A DNA stretch of 64,000 nucleotides from Mactra quadrangularis. Its lineage: Eukaryota > Mollusca > Bivalvia > Venerida > Mactridae. The notes under the pieces were generated by a model. It had not been told where the DNA came from. It saw only the letters and a list, made by a program, of their open reading frames with translations, and did no database searches. Positions 34,963-47,584 of this stretch are shown here, piece by piece (the first letter of the stretch is position 1; each line of letters opens with the position of its first letter). The position numbers and the translations under genes are program-made. The stretch lies in contig CM046294.1 in NCBI GenBank assembly GCA_025267735.1, positions 9,086,001 through 9,150,000 of the forward strand, in the 5' to 3' direction.

Positions 34963-37135
34963 CTACAATTTGATAATTAAAACTATTTTTTTATCTTAAT
35001 GTACTTTGAACATCATATTTTACTAAGGAAAGACTAAAATGATTGAAAATTTTGAATTGTAAAAGAAAAGATGAAAAAAGTTTTTCGGCTCTCTGAGTCT
35101 GAGGGACGAATTTAACTTGTGGTGGCAGTGGTTATTGATTTGATAAAGGGAGATAATCGCTGCGGGGAGTTTGATCTATGACGACTTTAACATTAAGTAG
35201 AGGGGTTGGAACTGATCAATATTTTTTATGAATTGGCATTGAGTTAAATACAAAAAGAATATATGTTTAACTTTTCGCAAAATTTAGTTGGTATCATTTA
35301 TTTCAATCTTAACTTTTTCTTATTTTGTAGGCGTCCGCATTTTTGCTCTTATCATTTGTTGACCGCCTTTTCCCTCTATATTTATATTGTCTGCCTAACG
35401 CGTTCGCATTTATACATCCATGTATACAGTGTACTACAGTGGATGCCTTACCTATTATTTGACAGTAAGCAAATCAGAGGAAGCTCTATGTGGCAATGGG
35501 TTAATGCTTAATATGTAATTCACAATTGTCATTCTATCAGCATAGTGTCGCAAAGGAACTTTCAATTTAAAGTAAGATTTGTAATAATACATACTTTACT
35601 GGACAAAAGTTGAGTCTGAAATGTTTGCAATAGCTTAAATAAAGCTTCCACAATGTATAATTGTATTGAATCTTCATATTGTCAGTAAAATACAAGCACA
35701 AGTGCTGAAAAATCTTATGTTCTAAACTCCTAATATATCGCAATACGTATTGCAATACGCTGTTGCGTATCGCAATATATCGCAATACGAAATTTCCGGC
35801 GATACCCATCCCTAATAATTTGTGTGTTACATTAAAATAAATTGACATAAAGTTGTCTACTAAACGCAGTTCTACCCCTTGTATACATGTATATAAACGG
35901 TATGTTTGAAAAATCAAAGGGATGTAACATGACAATTTCCTGTGATTATTATTTATCTTTTTGTACAACGCCATTTAATATGTAATGTAGAAATAGGCGT
36001 TTAATCAAATGAGGAAGTTTAATTATGATGATTATTTATTGGAGATTTTATGAAAAGTATCAAGCAATAGCCATTTTCGCAATTTCTGCACGATGTCGAT
36101 GACGAAATTGACATTTTAATTAAATTTACATGTCATTCTAGGAAACTACCAAACCGCGGGGTACAATTTAAAAGAAAAGAATTTCAATTAACCAAAAAGA
36201 GTCCTATGAAACAGAAAGCCGGTTGTGTAGTGAACATATCCTATTAAAATATCCAATGAAAATATGAATTATATATATTTTTTATATTTTTTATTTTCAT
36301 GGTCGTGAAAATTCAATTTCATATTTTCATTGTCAAAATAAAAGATGTCATATTGGGGAAGAAATGACGCCAAATTATATTTATGTAAAATATCTATACC
36401 AACTGTAGTATATTTGTAATGATACTTTATTTTGGGCAAAGGGAATAACTGTTTTTGGAACGAAGTCTAAACATCGTTTCAATGGTAACAAGAAAGTATA
36501 AGATTACTCTTTTCACGCTTCAACAATTTTTAACATAGACAAAGAGGTGTAGTTCAAGCGTGACACTCATTAACATCTCATTAGAATAGAAAACTACGCC
36601 GGCTTGTGTTGTCGGACGTTAAAGTCATTCACAAATGTATATTATCAAGCTTTGACTAACACCATGTGGCGCTATAAAACCCGTCTTCTCGCTCTATCAT
36701 AGACTCTGCCTTCAATACCTTAATGTCTAGGACGGAGCTTGTCGATTCAAAGATTAAAAAAATAGGGAAAAGCGTTTAAATTGTATACATTCAAGAATTG
36801 TATGTATTTAATATTACGACCGCGAAACGCAAGTGTTGTGCAAAACCATGATATTTATATTAAACGTAAATTTCGAATAAACAAAACGTTGACCTAGTTT
36901 CTCCACGATTAATCTGAACGACTCACTATCTAACGCTGCATGCGAAAGTAAACGACTTGCATGCCCAGAGTGAAACTCCGCCCACCAAAAATGTAACATA
37001 AGATCGATGATCAGATGATTATATTTTAAAAATCATGTAAATCAGTGATCACAACATCCGTTTTTATTATTATAGGGGTATATGCATAATCAAATGGTTA
37101 AAAATGAATTATACTATATGTTAATAAATAATAAT
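34963..37135. other. Intergenic, AT-rich, with small relics
   Basis: No gene recognised. 35725-35815 carries repeated TATCGCAATA(C/T) motifs in both orientations and resembles the ends of the hAT-like element at 11288-11813. 36252-36335 is a hairpin with arms CAATGAAAATATGAATT / AATTTCATATTTTCATTG. The rest is unremarkable. Confidence 0.5.
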
Positions 37136-38156
37136 CCTGTGTTCTCGTATTCTCGTGGGGTTAAGACTATACTTGGGTATCAGGCACAAATCAGAGGAAT
37201 GTCTTAATTTTATATTGTTGCAACAAAATACACAAAATTTTCGTCTACAATGTACAAGCGACGAAAATAGCAAAACTTACGGATAAATAGGTCAATTTGA
37301 CGTTTTAAAACGATTACCTGTTACTCTGGATCACGGAAGAGCTTTCTCATATTCTCGTGGTTTTTGATTGGCTGTCAAGCCTCGTAACTATGTGACATAT
37401 TTATTCTACAATTCAGTTCAGATTTCTTAATTCACTCTAAATTAAACATTTTGGCGAGTTTTTTAATCTGTGGAATGAGTTTTTTATATTCTAACGGACA
37501 TTTAAATGTGCCATGGTACTGAGAATGAAGAAAATTTGATATCAGGCTTAACATATGCATTAAAAAAATGGCAATTTAAGTGCAATAATTATAAAAAAAA
37601 CTATGGTAAACTGTGGTCTATTTTCATACAAATTCTCCTTACTGACAACAGATCTTCAGAAACTCAGTTTAGCTTGAAAACCCATACTTAGGTGCTAAAG
37701 CTAAGTGGTACACAGTGGTCACAGCTCAATTTTGATTCAAAATAAGGCACAACAATAATCGTGTAATTGGATTTTTATTTCAATTGGCGTGGAACACACT
37801 TTCTGAACTGCAATGTAGAATTTATTGGGGTTTAACCTTTGTGTGACAAAGCATCTACGTAATAATGATGCATGACCTACTTTTGACGGCTTTTGCAAAA
37901 AACGAGTCGTTAAAACAGTTATTCTGGGGAGGATTATGAAGTTTTTCATATAAAATTGCTAATTTAATACGCTTTTTCACTCATATTCAGGGTTTCTAAC
38001 GGTCTTTTGTCGTTTTTGTACTTGGGGCGAGTTTGATATTGATCAGAGTAAAAAGTTGACGTATTTTCGGATATTACCAATCGTCGCGAGCGTCGGTTCG
38101 GACCATTTTTATTACGACACGAGAATATGAGAAACCACGAGAATACGAGAAACAGG
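37136..38156. mobile_element. ~1.0-kb element with TTCTCGTATTCTCGTGG inverted ends
   Basis: CCTGTGTTCTCGTATTCTCG at the left is inverted at the right as CGAGAATACGAGAAACAGG. The right end also has CACGAGAATATGAGAAACCA, whose inverse (TTCTCATATTCTCGTGG) lies internally near 37345. No target duplication or coding frame is convincing. Superfamily unknown. Confidence 0.55.
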
Positions 38157-38216
38157 TAAAATTAATAAATAAGTGATTTGATATTGGCCCTGTTATTTGT
38201 CCGAGGGAAGCGGTTA

Positions 38217-38565
38217 CTCTAATATACGAAAAGGACTTTTTGGGCGAAAAAGGACTTTTACCGGCGAAAAGGCGCAAAAAGGACACTAATATACGAAAAG
38301 GACATTTTTCGTAAAAAAATCATTTATTACACTATGAAAAGGGCTGAATTTGAGCTAAAAGACGTTCAATTCTAAGCAAAAAGGACTTTTAGCGGCAAAA
38401 AGGCGCTAAAAAGTACACTATTATACGAAAAGGACATTAGCGCATCCGTTCATGCATTAAATACAGTATGAAAAGGACTTATAATGGGGGCGAAAAGACT
38501 TCAATACGAGGCAAAAAAGACTTACCGGCGAAAAGGCGCTAAAAAGTACACTGATATACGATCAA
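38217..38565 (+). repeat. Degenerate tandem repeat (AATATACGAAAAGGAC units)
   Basis: About three imperfect units of roughly 110-130 bp repeat the order AATATACGAAAAGGACTTTT, CCGGCGAAAAGGCGC, AAAAAGGACACT. A related short stretch occurs near 25005-25050. Non-coding. Confidence 0.7.
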
Positions 38566-39177
38566 ACATCTGCCAATCAAGATTAAAGATTAAATTGAAC
38601 TATAAGTACAAGCGTTCAACGATTCGGATCAATTAATGAAGCAACTGGCGGCTTTTCATTGGATAAAAATATTGGCAGTTTACTCGTGGCCTTTTCCGCT
38701 TACAAAATAATTTCAAATGTGCTTTTTTACGATGCTTATTCCAAAATATATTTGGTCGTTTTATTCGTTTGTTTCCTCATTAAAGTATTTTTTATGACTT
38801 TTTTACAGTGGAAATACTTACCAACACACCGTTCGTGACGTCGCTAAGAGACGTTCATGATAAAACCGGCACGTTTCCGTAACTTAACGTTACGGAAAAA
38901 GGAAAACATTTCTATCTTCATAAATGAATGTTTTATTGAGGCTTTTTTATCTTCATCTCGATTCATAAGATAAATAAATATGTACAATACATTTCTTTCA
39001 GAATTGAAATATGATTCCGACATAAAAGAATGAAATGTTGTCAGATTTTTTCTAAATGCAATAAATTACGCAGTTATCTCCCCTATCTTATCTAATTAAT
39101 AGGCCCTCAAACAAAATAAATCCTTCACAGCGCCGAATATATTTTCTTTATTTTATTTTGCCAAAGTAACAATCTTA

Positions 39178-41735
39178 TGGACAGGTGTATTCCACGGACC
39201 CACCTATGTTTTTTATAGAAAATGAAACGATTACATGGACCCACCCCTTAACTTTCTTAATAATGAAAATATTTCTAATATGAAGGTACCGTTGGAAAGC
39301 TGAGACAATGCGCTTTCCAAAAATGAAAACAAAATTAAAATCTGAAGGCAAATATATATATTACATCAGGTTGAATATGACACATTTTCATCGATAATTT
39401 ACCCCTAAAAATATCGCAACGATTCCATGGACCCACCCTTTATCTTTTTTATTTTTCAACATATTTTTAAAAAACTTTACATCATTTTAAAGCCAATGTA
39501 ATGTAGTTTTCGTATATGTTCTATTTTTTAAAATCAGATTATTTAAACGATTTCTACAAACGTTCAAACTTAGATGCATTTTGTGGAAAAAAATTCGCTT
39601 ATATTTTTTTGTTAGAGCAAATGGACCCACCTTTATCTTTCTTACTTATAAATGAATATTTAAAAATAATATATCATTTAAAAGCTATGACCATGCCATT
39701 TTCAAAAAGATTAAGATAACTAAAATCGGACGAGTAGTTATTCATTAAAGTGCATTTGAACACAACTCTGTCCCGCACGCGTGAACTATCAACTATACAT
39801 ATTGTATGTATTATAACCCATCGATATTTTACCCCTCAAAAATCGCAAAGATTGCATGGACCCACTCCTTAACTTTGTTATTTTTCATTATATTTTTATA
39901 AACTGGACGTCATTTTAAAGGCAATGTTAAGTAGTTTTCGCAAATGCTTTTTCTTATTAAAATCAGTTCATTAAAAATAATTCTGTGAACGTTCAAAGTT
40001 TAATGTTTTCTTGTTTTTTTGCGCATTTTTATTTTTTCTATATTTTTTATTGGAAATGGACCAACTTTTAATTTCCTTATTTATGAATTGATATTCATAA
40101 ATAATATATCAGTTGAAAGCTATGATAATGCCATTTTCAAAAAGATTAAGATAAATGAAATCGGATATGTACTTATATATATGCATGCATTTGAACACAA
40201 CTCTGTCCAGCGCACGTGAATTGTCAACTATAGATATTTTAAGGTGGGTCGGTACCTTACTCGGAGAAAAAATCGAAAAAAATATTTTGTACTCCGATTA
40301 TGTTATAAGTTGGCAGGCATACACCTTCATGCTTCTTGTTTGTTTTTCTGGTAACCTTAGCGGCGTTGTCGTTCTTTTCACGACGTCATGGACGTCACAT
40401 TGGTTCGCGCTATAAACAGGCATGCATGTACATTAAACCCACATATTTAAAATAATGAATGTCCAAGCCCAATGATAATTATACCAAAATGTTTCTGAAA
40501 TGTTGTTGCAAACAATTAATTTGTTCCGATTATCTAAATATCTCGTCAGGAGTACAGATTTTACATTTCATCACTGAATTCAGGGTTTTCACGTCTATGG
40601 GTTTCTCCAATTGCCGAGTTTTAACGTTTATTTTCATATTAATGCAGAACGGTGGTCAAATTATTATCACGATTTTTGAAAAGTACACACTTTATATGTC
40701 ATTTTAATGCAATAAAAAAGGGAAGTGAACGTTCTCAGTTTTTCACAATTTCGCGTTCAAAGAAAAATTACCATCATTGCAACGACGTTGCGCTGACGTT
40801 ATGATTAAAACATTTGTTGCAAAAATAAGTAAATGCGGACTTCTATTGACTTATGTTAAATTAATTTTGAACAGATCAGATGCTGAGAGTCAAAAGAAAT
40901 TAATTAATAACAGGAAAGAAACTACAAAATTTAATTTACAAGAAAATTACATACATAACCCAAAATCATAACGTCAGCGCAACGTAATATTAACGTCGTT
41001 GTTTTGAAGGTAATTTTACTTTGAAAGCGATATTGTGAAAAACTGAGAACGTTCACTTTCTTTTTTTATTTCATTAAAATGACACAAAAAGTGTGTAGTT
41101 TTCAAAAATTGCGATAAGAATTTGACCACCGTTCTGCATTAATTTGAAAATAAACGTTATAACTCGGCAATTGGTGAAATCTTTTAGACGTGAAAACCCT
41201 AAATTCAGTGATGAAATGTACAATCTTTACGACTGACGTGATATTTAGATAATCGGAACATAATATTCGTATGCAACAACATTTCAGAAACATTTTGGTA
41301 TAATTATCTTTGTCCTCGGACATTCAATACTTTAAATATATGGGTTTAATGTCCTTGCATGCCTGTTTTTAGCGCGAACCAATGTGACGTCCGTGACGTC
41401 GTGAAAAAACCGACAACGTCGCTAAGGTTACCAGAAAAACAAACAAGAAGCATGAAGGTATCTGCTAGCTAACCTTTATCATAATCGGTGAACATAATAT
41501 TTTTTCCGTTTTTTCCTCCGAGTAAGGTACCGACCCACCTTAAGTAAGATATCCCATCGAAATTTGACCCTTAATATATTTTTGGAGCAAATTGACCCAC
41601 CGTTAAATTAATTATTTGAGAATGCATATTTGAATATGGTATATCATTTAAAAGCTCTGACAATGCCATTTTCAGAAATGTTTATTTCAACAAAATCGGA
41701 AGGCCGGTTACTGATAAGCATGCATTTGAACAAAC
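39178..41735 (+). repeat. Degenerate tandem array, ~437-bp period, interrupted by a foldback element
   Basis: Recurring blocks are ATGGACCCACC (near 39235, 39427, 39619, 39855, 40057 and 41588), CCATTTTCAAAAAGATTAAG, GCATTTGAACACAACTCTGT and CATCGATATTTTACCCC. Corresponding blocks are about 437 bp apart (39400 and 39837; 39616 and 40052). Within a unit the ATGGACCCACC block occurs twice. The unit is split by the element at 40243-41539 and resumes after it. No reading frame is conserved. Confidence 0.75.
40243..41539. mobile_element. 1297-bp long-armed foldback element between TTAA sites
   Basis: The ends GGTGGGTCGGTACCTTACTC and GAGTAAGGTACCGACCCACC start inverted arms of roughly 560 bp. The arms reach GCGCTGACGTT (about 40,800) on one side and AACGTCAGCGCAACG (about 40,970) on the other, leaving a loop of only about 170 bp. 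Matching arm blocks include ACGACGTCATGGACGTCACA / TGTGACGTCCGTGACGTCGT and GAACGTTCTCAGTTTTTCAC / GTGAAAAACTGAGAACGTTC. TTAA lies at 40239-40242 and 41540-41543, and removing the element rejoins a 437-bp repeat unit. TTAA targeting suggests a piggyBac-type enzyme, but the ends are not the usual CCC type. No transposase is present. Confidence 0.85.
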
Positions 41736-42783
41736 CCAGAACAATATGGCATTTTTATTGAACATGTCGGAAAATGTACCAACAGATTTATGTCATTATG
41801 CAATTATATTTCATACTAACTGTCTTATACAATTTCATGTATCCAATCCCTGAATTGTTTTTTTTCTCTCTACAATTTGTATCCATACAATATTTGAAAA
41901 ATCAAGTAATGTAGTTTTCGATTATGTTTTACTCATAAATATACTTTTTTTGAAAACTTTTTCTTCGTACGTTCTAAGTTAGGGTTTTCATACTATTGAA
42001 TAATGCTTATTCATTGCAATAAATGAATCAATCGCTAATCCAATTAAAAGTTAATCCAATTATTCGCTAATCAAGTAAGCTTTCAATCCAATCATAGCCA
42101 TGTGCGAATGTACATTTTATTGTCTTGTTGATCAGTTGGTATGTCACACTTTAGTTGATAAGAATAACAAAAACTGCTGATAATTGATAGTATAATGTAT
42201 TCTTTATAAAATTATAAATATATATTTATATAAACATGAATAAATAGTTCATTACAAAACACTACTACATCTACATGTACCTCATTTATTCATGTCTATA
42301 TGAATAAAAGAATCTTGATATTTTAGAAAATCAGTTCAATAATTCGTGTGATTCATTATGAAATTAATTTCTGATAAATAAGAAATGACAGGAAAAACTT
42401 GTCATTCATTACAGCATGTTAATACTTTTATTAACAACAAAAGGAATGAAAAAAATTTTACTTTCTATGTACATTAATATATTAAAGAAATATATTTCAA
42501 TGAACACTTGTACAACACAAATGGTATGATGTTATAAGATCAATGAAAATTTAATGTATTCTTATTATAATTTGTAAATGGAATGTTCATTATATACATC
42601 ACGGATACGATTTTAAACATTTTTGAACATTTTATTTTTATTCAAGACGAGTGTAACTCATAATGTAACTCATTAGTACGAAAATATTGAAAATAGTAGG
42701 TATGAATACGGATGGCATTCATAATATTTAGAATAAAGTAAAAAGGTCATACATATGATATCGATACATTTTATTCATATGTC
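41736..42783. other. AT-rich intergenic DNA
   Basis: No gene or clear repeat. A short patch near 42027-42100 repeats CGCTAATCCAATTA-like words. Confidence 0.45.
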
Positions 42784-42872
42784 CATGGCGCATACATTAA
42801 TCCCGCTGATTTAATCAATAGTGAGAACAGAAGTACTGTAATTATATAAATTGCGTTAATGTATGCGTCACG
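42784..42872. mobile_element. MITE related to 2062-2205
   Basis: TGGCGCATACATTAATCCCG at the left is inverted at the right as GCGTTAATGTATGCGTCACG. An internal GAAGTACTGTAATT block is also found in the 2062-2205 element (GGAAGTACTGTAGT). Confidence 0.65.
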
Positions 42873-42917
42873 GATATTTAAATATTATTTTACTACAAGT
42901 ATATTTATCTTAATATT

Positions 42918-43066
42918 TTTCATGACTACATTGTCATAATGGCACATTGTTACAAAAATAATCAACAATAATAACGTTTTTCTCAAACATTGAAATGTGG
43001 AGAATAGTCCGTTTACAAATATTTTTCATGACTACATTGTCATAATGGCACATTATTACAAAAAGG
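42918..43066 (+). repeat. 45-bp direct repeat
   Basis: TTTTTCATGACTACATTGTC and the following ATAATGGCACATT(G/A)TTACAAAAA occur at about 42918-42960 and 43022-43065, differing at one position. The second copy abuts the dimeric satellite array. Confidence 0.8.
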
Positions 43067-43071
43067 TTTGC

Positions 43072-44349
43072 ACGCGTTTTTTGGTACCTTAATGTAATTA
43101 GTTACTTGTTTAAACACATTTTCTCGATGACCCACGTAGTAAGCAACCTATTTGCAAAAAAATCATACCTGCGCAGTAGTCGGGCAACAGCGCCGCAAAG
43201 TATACCGTGCAATATGGCTATATAGGGCTTTTAGAACAGCAAAACTGGCCGCCTCATCCTGGTGTCGCAAGGTTTGCACGCGTTTTTTGGTACCTTAATG
43301 TAATTAGTTACTTGTATAAACACATTTTCTCGATGCCCCACGTAGTAAGCAACCTATTTGCAAAAAAATCATACCTGCGCAATGAGATGCGCAGTGGCTA
43401 CAGTGCCCCAAAGTCGCCCCTCATCCTGGTGTCGCAAGATTTGCACGGGGTTTCTCGGTACCTGAACGTGGTGGGTTGGGTGTTTAAATACGTTTTTCAG
43501 GTGCCCTAGATGGTTAGCAACCTAACTGCAAACAGTCACATTCGCACACCGAGGTGCGCCATGGCAACAGCGCCGCAAAGTATACCGTGCAATATGGCTA
43601 TATAGGGCTTTAGAACAGCAAAATGACCGCCTCATCCTGGTGTCGCAAGGTTTGCACGCGTTTTTTGGTACCTTAATGTAATTACAAAATGTAGTTACTT
43701 GTTTAAACACATTTTCTCCATGTCCCACGTAGTAAGCAACCTAATTGCAAAAAAATCATACCTGCGCAGTGAGATGCGCAGTGGCTACAGTGCCCCAAAG
43801 TCGCCCCTCATCCTGGTGTCGCAAGATTTGCACGGGGTTTCTCGGTACCTGAACGTGGTGGGTTTGATGTTTAAACACGTTTTTCAGGTGCCCTAGATGG
43901 TTAGCAACCTAACTGCAAAAAATCACATTCGCACACCGAGGTGCGCCATTGCAACAGCGCCGCAAAGTATACCGTGCAATATGGCTATATAGGGCTTAAA
44001 ACAGCAAAAATGGCCGCCTCATCCTGGTGTCGCAAGGTCTGCACGCGTTTTTTGGTACCTTAATGTAATTAATTACTTGTTAAAACACATTTTCTCGATG
44101 ACCCACGTAGTAAGCAACCTATTTGCAAAAAAATCATACCTTCGCAGTGAGATGCGCAACGGTTACAGTGCCCCAAAGTCGCCCCTCATCCTGGTGTCGC
44201 AAGATTTGCACGGGGTTTCTCGGTACCTGAACGTGGTGGGTTTGGTGTTTAAACACGTTTTTCAGGTGCCCTAGATGGTTAGCAACCTAACTGCAAAAAA
44301 TCACATTCGCACACCGTGTTGCGCCATGGCAACAGAGCCGCAAAGTATA
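43072..44349 (+). repeat. Satellite array of ~378-bp dimeric units
   Basis: About 3.4 units are present. Each has two related half-units of roughly 189 bp, both starting CCTCATCCTGGTGTCGCAAG. Half A continues GTTTGCACGCGTTTTTTGG and ends in ATCATACCTGCGCAGTGAG. Half B continues ATTTGCACGGGGTTTCTCGG and ends in CGCCGCAAAGTATACCGTG. Both halves share GTTTAAACAC and AGCAACCTA. Neighbouring dimers are far more alike than halves A and B, so this is a small higher-order repeat. Short frames in it are not gene-like. A diverged single relative is at about 56778-56850. Confidence 0.88.
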
Positions 44350-44644
44350 AATACATTGCTTGTTTTTGTACATGTACATGTTTTTGTAAATGCATTTTGT
44401 ATACATGTATTTGTATTTTTGAACATAGACTTTGAATGTTTTACATTTTAGTATACAATGTATTTGTTCACTATTATTTTTATTTCTATACATATATGCA
44501 ATTTAATGCAAAGTAGATTTATTGACATGTTGTACATTTAATACATGATTATAGGACTGTTATTATCAGTTGGTCAGTCTGAGCTGGACATGTTTAATTC
44601 AAACATTGTGTAGTAGAAAAGTGTAAAATCACAGAATATTATTC

Positions 44645-44935
44645 TGGTTGGATATCGGGACTGATTGAAGGTCATGGTAACTGTGGATCAGATAGAGGGT
44701 CAACGTCAAGTTGGGAATGGGGACTGGTTGAGGGTCAATATTATTGTGGGATTGATTGAAGGTCGACGTCAGGTGGATATGGGGACTGGCTGAGGGTCAG
44801 AGTTACTGTGGGATCGGTTGAGAGTCAATATTACTAAGGAACTGATTAAAGGTCAACTTCCGGTTAGATATGGGGACTGATAGAGGGTCAAAGTTACCGT
44901 GGGATTGGTCAAGGGTCAATGTAACTGTTTACTTT
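44645..44935 (+). repeat. Minisatellite of GGGACTG-x-TTGAGGGTCA units
   Basis: About eight imperfect units of roughly 35-40 bp alternate two forms, GGATATGGGGACTGGTTGAG-like and GGTCAATATTACTGTGGGAT-like. The effective period is therefore near 75 bp. Non-coding. Confidence 0.8.
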
Positions 44936-47584
44936 TGTGTTCAATATCAGAGAGTATCTTAAAAGTTATCATATTTGCATACATTCATTCTCATAACTCT
45001 AAACCCATGTTTTTTATATTTTGGGACAGTTTTATATTGAATTTTTATATATCAAAGACTGTTTAATGTTTTGCTGTCTGCTTAGAAATAAAACTTCGTT
45101 GTAAACAGTTTTTTAAAGTACTATGTAGTCATTATATGGTGTTCAAGCCAAGACTACGCGATGTAGAATTGGACCTAATAGTACGGGGGCCAGAGAGGTC
45201 CACCATGCACCCCCCTCTAGACTTTTTGCCACCTATGCTAAATTGTTCCTTAGGGTCCACTGAATCAGAATCTGCGTTGTTCTCAAAAACCAACTCTTGC
45301 GCATTACTTGAAATGTCACAGTTTCCATGGCAACCCCTTTTTGTAAAATTGTCCGCGTTTGGAAAAACATTAATAACTTGAACAAGCATTAAGCTAGAAT
45401 AATATAATTAGTGTCAAATCAAAGCTGAGGCGCTGACCTTTAGAAATATGTGTAAACTATCCACTAAAATACAGATAAATTCATGAAATTAAACGAAAAA
45501 CACAAAAAATGCAGAAAAATATCGATTATTTTTATAACATGCATATCTTTTAATTTCTAAACCCTATTTTGGAGAAATAGTACATTTATTGTTTACAAAA
45601 TATTCCAGGAAGGTCTACTCTATCATATTTAAAATTATTTTTATGAACGAGGTACTATTTATGTGTTTAAAACCGTTTCCATAGCAACCGCTATTTCCAA
45701 GTAAGAACTACGTTTTGGTGATTTAACTTGATTTTTTGCTCAATTCTAACGGTATGATTGCAATATTGATATTAAATGATATCTGAGACTCATGTCTTTA
45801 AAATTATTGCTGTTATCATTAAATTCAGTATCAATACCTTCACAAAAATTGTTAAGAACTCCTAATCAAGCGCTGAAAGCATTGATTTTTTTCGGTTCGA
45901 CAGTATTAAAGTGTTTACGTATTAGAACGTTTGATGACGATGGTTATTGTGCAGTAGTGGTCTGTTGGATAAAGAAATAATATTATAAGATATTATAAGA
46001 CTAATTATTATTAGAATTATTAGTTATGCAGGAATATGATTTTGTAATTTAGAGTTTACGCTGTATATCATTACTTTTTTAATAGGTTATGTTCGGGTGC
46101 TATGCATTTGTAATATTATTTCTCCGTTGGCTATAAACAGTATATTTGATGCCAAATAAAGAATATGATATTTTATGGTATGAATGACTAATTATACAAA
46201 TTTTCCTGGGCATGTTAATCGGTTTAATTTCTATAAATTTATCCTAACTTACAAGTGCGTACATATAAACACAGCCAAGTCTTCGACCAAAGCGAAAAAT
46301 ACTTGTACATTGACATGTCAGTTCAATATAAAAAGACCATAAAATAGTATTGCAGTATATCAAACTAATTATAATAGTGAGTTAATTTATAGACATGTAG
46401 TATCACACATTCATATGATACTCAAGACATCTGTTAGCTGTAAAGCATAAGGATAATTTTAAAGCATCTTAAGCTTATATTTTCCAATTCAAAAGCTTTT
46501 TGTATATAATGTTACAAATTTATATTTTAGCTAAGGAAGTTGTAAGTACCTATATATGACTCACATGTCTTATTTTTACAGTTAGACATTGGATATGAAC
46601 CTCAAAAGTTAAGCTTCATACCGAGTATTTTACGGTCATTATACCTAAATTGTTACGGTCAATAGGGTATACACATATATATACAAAAGGATACTTATTA
46701 TCTGGGTTCTCTCTAGCTCTGGTTGTTATTTTTCTTGTCTTTAGTTATGACTTTTATTCTTGTAGTTTATCATTTTAACTGGATGTATGTGAGTGAATTA
46801 AATTTGTAGTAGAAAAATGAACATCAATTAATATATATAATGGTGGCATCGGAAAAATAAAAACCTCAAGTATAATTGTAGAAAATTGGTAACACAGGGG
46901 TGGAATTTCTTAATAATTTCACCATGATTAGGGAAAATTGGTAACAATAAGTACAAGGCTGAATTGTTAAAGCTTTAATTTCTGTAAAAATAAGTTCAAT
47001 CAATTTAAACACGCTAGGATCAATAACGAAAATATGTATATATTATAATGCTGCATATAATTTTCATTCTATAATGACATGACGCTCGTCTCCTAATATA
47101 TGACAATTTATACAGACATTTAGGTGTGGATCTTGGTTTGTTCCATCTACCGGTTTCAATATGTAATCTATGAGAACACAGTTTTAGTCTCTAGCCATAA
47201 AATATCAAAATCCTAAAATGTTTAAAACATGTTTAAATGTTTTTGAATATGTCTGAACCTAAAATTTGATATATTCTTGTAAAATAATATTATACGTGAA
47301 TTAGCTAACCTATGTTCAAACTTTGCATTAAATTATCATTTAGTCTTTGTTAAACATTGCTTAAAATATATCAACATTACCAATATCTTGAAAAGTAACG
47401 CATCATAAGAACCAAGGTAGGACACATATGAATTCAACAAAGAACACCAGTTGGGTTTATTAGGGTACAAATCTCTATTCAATTTTACATTTTATGTACT
47501 TTTCTGTTATTTTAATTTATATCAGTTTGCAATAATTTTACTAAATAGTTTACTATAATGTTTAAATAGCGAATTGTTTGAAAA
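44936..47584. other. AT-rich intergenic DNA, no gene recognised
   Basis: At 45136-45389 both strands are open for over 80 codons in a GC-richer patch that includes GGTCCACCATGCACCCCCCT. This could be an old transposon piece, but no family motif was recognised. The rest is AT-rich and featureless. Confidence 0.5.

Noticed and set aside
40155..41323. Short open frames in the long foldback element
   Set aside because: Frames on opposite strands (about 40459-40707 and 41102-41323) encode similar peptides only because the arms are inverted copies; no transposase motif is present.
43207..44274. Three similar open frames of 65-100 codons
   Set aside because: They are products of the 378-bp satellite periodicity; frames are short, partial and contain the half-unit repeat.
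38217..44935. CRISPR-like arrays
   Set aside because: The repeats are adjacent tandem units without unique spacers, in eukaryotic DNA; they are satellites and minisatellites.
45132..45389. Overlapping 80-85 codon frames on both strands
   Set aside because: No recognised motif, no splice partner, and both strands open in the same GC-rich patch suggests composition rather than coding.
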